Source of the DNA: Discostella pseudostelligera | Lineage: Eukaryota > Bacillariophyta > Thalassiosirophyceae > Thalassiosirales > Thalassiosiraceae | NCBI GenBank assembly: GCA_036940085.1 | Contig: JALLBK010001250.1 | Coordinates: 1 to 11,640 of the forward strand | Direction: 5' to 3' | Length of the DNA stretch: 11,640 bases | Program-made: the position numbers and the translations under genes | In this document: positions 10,401-11,640 of the stretch, piece after piece | Layout: each line of letters opens with the position of its first letter | Position numbering within the stretch: the stretch's first letter is position 1 | The notes under the pieces: model-generated | What the model was told of the DNA's origin: nothing | What the model saw: only the letters and a program-made list of their open reading frames with translations | Databases searched by the model: none

Positions 10401-10719
10401 CATGATCACTCTCGTCCATCATGGTCTCCCCCTTCTCCTCTCCCTTGATATTGTTGTCCTCGCGCTCCTGTTTCACTGCTACCGCTGTTGCTGTTGTTGC
10501 CGCCGTGCCCGTCGCCGTAGAGATTAAAGTATCGTCACCGCCGCCGCCATTGCTGCTGTTGCTGTTGTTAATTTCATCATCACCCTCATGGACATTAATC
10601 ACTGCCTCCATATCCGCCTCCTTCTTGACCTTAACTTGCTCGTCGCCGACGGTGGCAGTGGCAGACTTCGACTGCGGAGCTGCTCTCCCCGACGACGCCG
10701 CCGACCTTCTGGTTATCAT
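7401..10719 (-). CDS. Heat-shock-factor-family transcription factor, two exons, with an assembly artefact inside
   Basis: Model: complement(join(7401..8405, 8510..10719)), with one 35-nt artefact removed at 9080-9114, giving 1059 residues. The start is the first Met after an in-frame stop at 10837-10839. The HSF-type DNA-binding domain spans about residues 677-772: [20 protein letters not shown], then [14 protein letters not shown], then, after the intron, the recognition helix [15 protein letters not shown] and [19 protein letters not shown]. Such domains bind inverted nGAAn repeats. Ahead of it are about 670 residues rich in Asn, Ser, Asp, Gly and Ala, with four SUMO-type motifs (VKKE 31-34, VKQE 82-85, IKGE 91-94, IKEE 361-364) and a charged helix [14 protein letters not shown] at 405-418. 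A Gln/Arg-rich helix at about 895-930 could serve oligomerisation, but no classical HR-A/B coiled coil follows the domain. An acidic-hydrophobic segment at 1000-1020 may activate transcription. Diatoms carry many HSF genes, so the exact role, stress or otherwise, cannot be read from sequence. Confidence 0.9.
8406..8509 (-). other. Spliceosomal intron within the HSF DNA-binding domain (104 nt)
   Basis: Read on the minus strand, the donor is ACGAAG|GTAAGG (exon ends at 8510) and the acceptor is CGCGCGCCAG|CTAACATCG (exon resumes at 8405). Splicing is phase 0 and joins LYFRHTK to [12 protein letters not shown], completing a canonical HSF domain exactly in front of the recognition helix. Confidence 0.93.
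9080..9148. repeat. 34-nt exact duplication around a single N: unmerged contig overlap
   Basis: Positions 9080-9113 and 9115-9148 are identical over 34 nt (a CTG run, then GGTGGCGACGGTGGTGGC) and are separated only by the N at 9114. Both copies encode [11 protein letters not shown] on the minus strand, in different frames. Deleting one copy and the N (35 nt) joins ...[16 protein letters not shown] to [18 protein letters not shown] and makes the HSF gene continuous. A real duplication holding exactly one ambiguous base is far less likely. Confidence 0.93.
9721..9759. repeat. (AGC)7(ACC)6 triplet tract coding Gly6-Ala7
   Basis: Seven AGC and six ACC units on the plus strand read as GGT and GCT codons on the minus strand, giving Gly6 followed by Ala7 in the disordered N-terminal half of the HSF protein. 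Its purity suggests recent slippage and likely length polymorphism. Confidence 0.85.
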
Positions 10720-10762
10720 TGCTGATGATGATAAGATGATCTTTGTCTGACTCTGGCTTTGG

Positions 10763-10772
10763 CTATATATTT
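10763..10772 (-). promoter_or_regulatory. TATA-like element of the HSF gene
   Basis: On the minus strand the sequence reads AAATATATAG, 44-53 nt before the ATG at 10719. This would give a 5' leader of about 15-25 nt. It is the only clear TATA-like run close to the gene. Function is inferred from sequence and position. Confidence 0.5.
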
Positions 10773-10801
10773 GGATAGAGGGCGGGAGCGGGATGGTGGA
10801 G

Positions 10802-10834
10802 GCCGTCGCCGTCGCCGTCGTCGTCGTCGTCGTC
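10802..10834. repeat. GCCGTC/GTC microsatellite upstream of the HSF gene
   Basis: Three GCCGTC units run into five more GTC units. The tract begins about 83 nt upstream of the HSF start codon, just outside the TATA-like element. It is open in the HSF frame but contains no Met, and a stop lies directly beyond it, so it is taken as non-coding. Confidence 0.8.
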
Positions 10835-10892
10835 GTTCACGTATCGTGCAGCATAATATCCAAGCTCCCAGAGCTCTCCTCCTCCGTTGCTG

Positions 10893-10908
10893 CTTTCATG
10901 CATGAAAG
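10893..10908. repeat. 16-bp perfect palindrome CTTTCATGCATGAAAG
   Basis: A fully self-complementary 16-mer, with the CATGCATG core at its centre, about 175-190 nt upstream of the HSF start. It could be a dimeric transcription factor site. It is not a heat-shock element, because the TTC and GAA halves are six rather than two bases apart. Confidence 0.6.
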
Positions 10909-10994
10909 TAATAGGAGTATCTACTTACATCATACTTACTTCGTATGACTGTGAGAACAAAGCGTCGTGTCACGTCACGCACCCGGCACCGGCC

Positions 10995-11027
10995 GCCTGC
11001 ATAGCATCTCGCAGATCGTATGCAGGC
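10995..11027. repeat. Hairpin/inverted repeat GCCTGCATA..TATGCAGGC
   Basis: A perfect 9-bp inverted repeat encloses 15 nt that can themselves pair (ATCT with AGAT around a CGC loop), giving a 33-nt hairpin with one 2x2 internal loop. No flanking gene signature explains it. Confidence 0.65.
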
Positions 11028-11080
11028 ACGCACATCACTCACTTAATTACTCCAGTATCAATCAACGCCATCGTCATTTT

Positions 11081-11113
11081 TTCACAAGTAGGCAGGCCAG
11101 CCTTGCCTGTGAA
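11081..11113. repeat. Imperfect hairpin TTCACA..TGTGAA
   Basis: A second 33-nt inverted repeat, 53 nt after the first. It has six perfect outer pairs, one mismatch, then five more pairs including two G-T wobbles, closed by a GC-rich loop. Function is unknown. Confidence 0.5.
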
Positions 11114-11283
11114 CACGTCAACAACTAGGAGTACGTCATTATGGCTCTTCTTCCGTCTTCTTTGTGCTTCTTGCGGCTTCTCCGATTGAGGCAGCTCTTT
11201 CAGAGAGAGAAGGAACATATCTACTCAATGGTACAATCTACTTAAGTACGAGATAATAGATAAGTACTTACATCATACGTACC

Positions 11284-11380
11284 GACTCCGCAGAAGGTCG
11301 TATCAGACGCGGGAGGGTTGTTTTGAACGAAGGAACCAATACATCGTCAAATACATGCAGAGTCCGCAGTAGGGTCGTAT
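11284..11380. repeat. Paired diverged direct repeat GACTCCGCAG../GAGTCCGCAG..
   Basis: GACTCCGCAGAAGGTCGTAT at 11284-11303 recurs at 11360-11380 with one inserted T and two substitutions, the copies being 76 nt apart. Nearby, the 13-mer ACTTACATCATAC occurs at 11266-11278 and again at 10923-10935. These suggest local duplication of non-coding sequence or repeated binding sites. Confidence 0.65.
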
Positions 11381-11414
11381 GGGACAATTTGAAATACATA
11401 AGAATTTGTACAAG

Positions 11415-11486
11415 TTTTGGCGGTAGAATTCATCAAAGATGCTCCCGCCAAATCAATCCTCAGTAGGGAGCGATTTGGCGGGAAAA
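11415..11486. promoter_or_regulatory. E2F-like site cluster with a perfect inverted pair
   Basis: TCCCGCCAAATC at 11443-11454 and GATTTGGCGGGA at 11472-11483 are exact reverse complements separated by 17 nt. The second continues as TTTGGCGGGAAA, which matches the E2F/DP consensus (TTTSSCGC-like, TTTGGCGGGAAA in its classical form). A third, weaker site, TTTTGGCGGT, lies at 11415-11424. They lie about 700-770 nt upstream of the HSF start and so may serve an unseen gene to the right. Binding is inferred from the consensus alone. Confidence 0.6.
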
Positions 11487-11640
11487 GTCCAACTAGGTAT
11501 TGCGATACTCGCTAATATGTAGATCTGTAGATCTCCACATTTCACATATTTCACATGGAGTGTTTCCATTACTCAAAAGTTGCATGCAACACAAAAAATA
11601 CGAAAAGTTCATATGTAGAAAATAAAATATGGCGCGATGA

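Larger units (their letters stand above)
10720..11640. other. Upstream non-coding region right of the HSF gene
   Basis: About 920 nt with no convincing coding sequence on either strand. It carries the HSF promoter at its left end and the short repeats, hairpins and E2F-like sites listed separately. The last 130 nt are AT-rich, with small tandem words (GTAGATCT twice at 11519-11534; TTCACATATTTCACAT at about 11541-11556). The right end probably reaches the promoter of a neighbouring gene outside the window. Confidence 0.6.

Noticed and set aside
11140..11215. TTC-rich stretch as a heat-shock element for self-regulation of the HSF gene
   Set aside because: The TTC triplets are direct repeats without the alternating nGAAnnTTCn pattern at two-base spacing.
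1..11640. tRNA or rRNA genes, CRISPR arrays, transposase genes, viral genes
   Set aside because: No cloverleaf with a conserved TTCRANY loop, no regularly spaced identical repeats, and no transposase, integrase or viral protein signature was seen on either strand.

Overview
The window is nuclear eukaryotic DNA. It has spliceosomal introns of about 92-104 nt with GT..AG ends, Asn-, Asp-, Gln-, Gly- and Ala-rich low-complexity proteins, and trinucleotide repeats inside coding sequence. The HSF-type DNA-binding domain carries the recognition-helix signature [13 protein letters not shown]. Together these point to a stramenopile, most likely a diatom (perhaps a centric one). That assignment is inference from gene style; no species can be named from the sequence alone.

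Layout from left to right. (1) Positions 1-5358, plus strand: a multi-exon gene, cut at its 5' end, for a very large TARBP1/Trm3-type tRNA (guanosine-18-2'-O)-methyltransferase. It has a long helical-repeat region followed by a C-terminal SPOUT (SpoU/TrmH) domain with all three motifs intact. (2) Positions 5359-5646: a short tail-to-tail spacer. (3) Positions 5647-6657, minus strand: a single-exon 336-aa protein with one SANT domain of the MTA/MIER/CoREST type and low-complexity flanks, probably a chromatin corepressor-type factor. (4) Positions 6658-7400: a non-coding spacer with AT-rich diverged short repeats. (5) Positions 7401-10719, minus strand: a two-exon gene for a large (about 1059 aa) heat-shock-factor-family transcription factor, with a long acidic, disordered N-terminal half and the DNA-binding domain lying far into the protein. 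(6) Positions 10720-11640: upstream DNA with a TATA-like element next to the HSF gene, a GTC microsatellite, two hairpins, short direct repeats and, far upstream, a cluster of E2F-like TTTGGCGGGA sites, two of them in a perfect inverted pair.

The most consequential observation concerns the sequence itself. The single N at 9114 separates two identical 34-nt copies (9080-9113 and 9115-9148). This looks like two contig ends that overlap but were never merged. Removing one copy plus the N restores one open frame through the HSF gene; as given, the gene looks frameshifted and its N-terminal half appears detached from its DNA-binding domain. A second frame problem, in the methyltransferase gene between 1772 and 2011, can be explained by an intron, but two placements fit the phase and neither is proven.

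The three genes do not form an obvious pathway: one modifies tRNA and two are nuclear regulators. I found no convincing undescribed multi-gene system. The best leads for novelty are the architecture of the HSF protein (four SUMO-consensus motifs, a duplicated SLPSL-EELR motif, a possible C-terminal activation motif), the stand-alone SANT protein, and the E2F-like and hairpin elements at the right edge.
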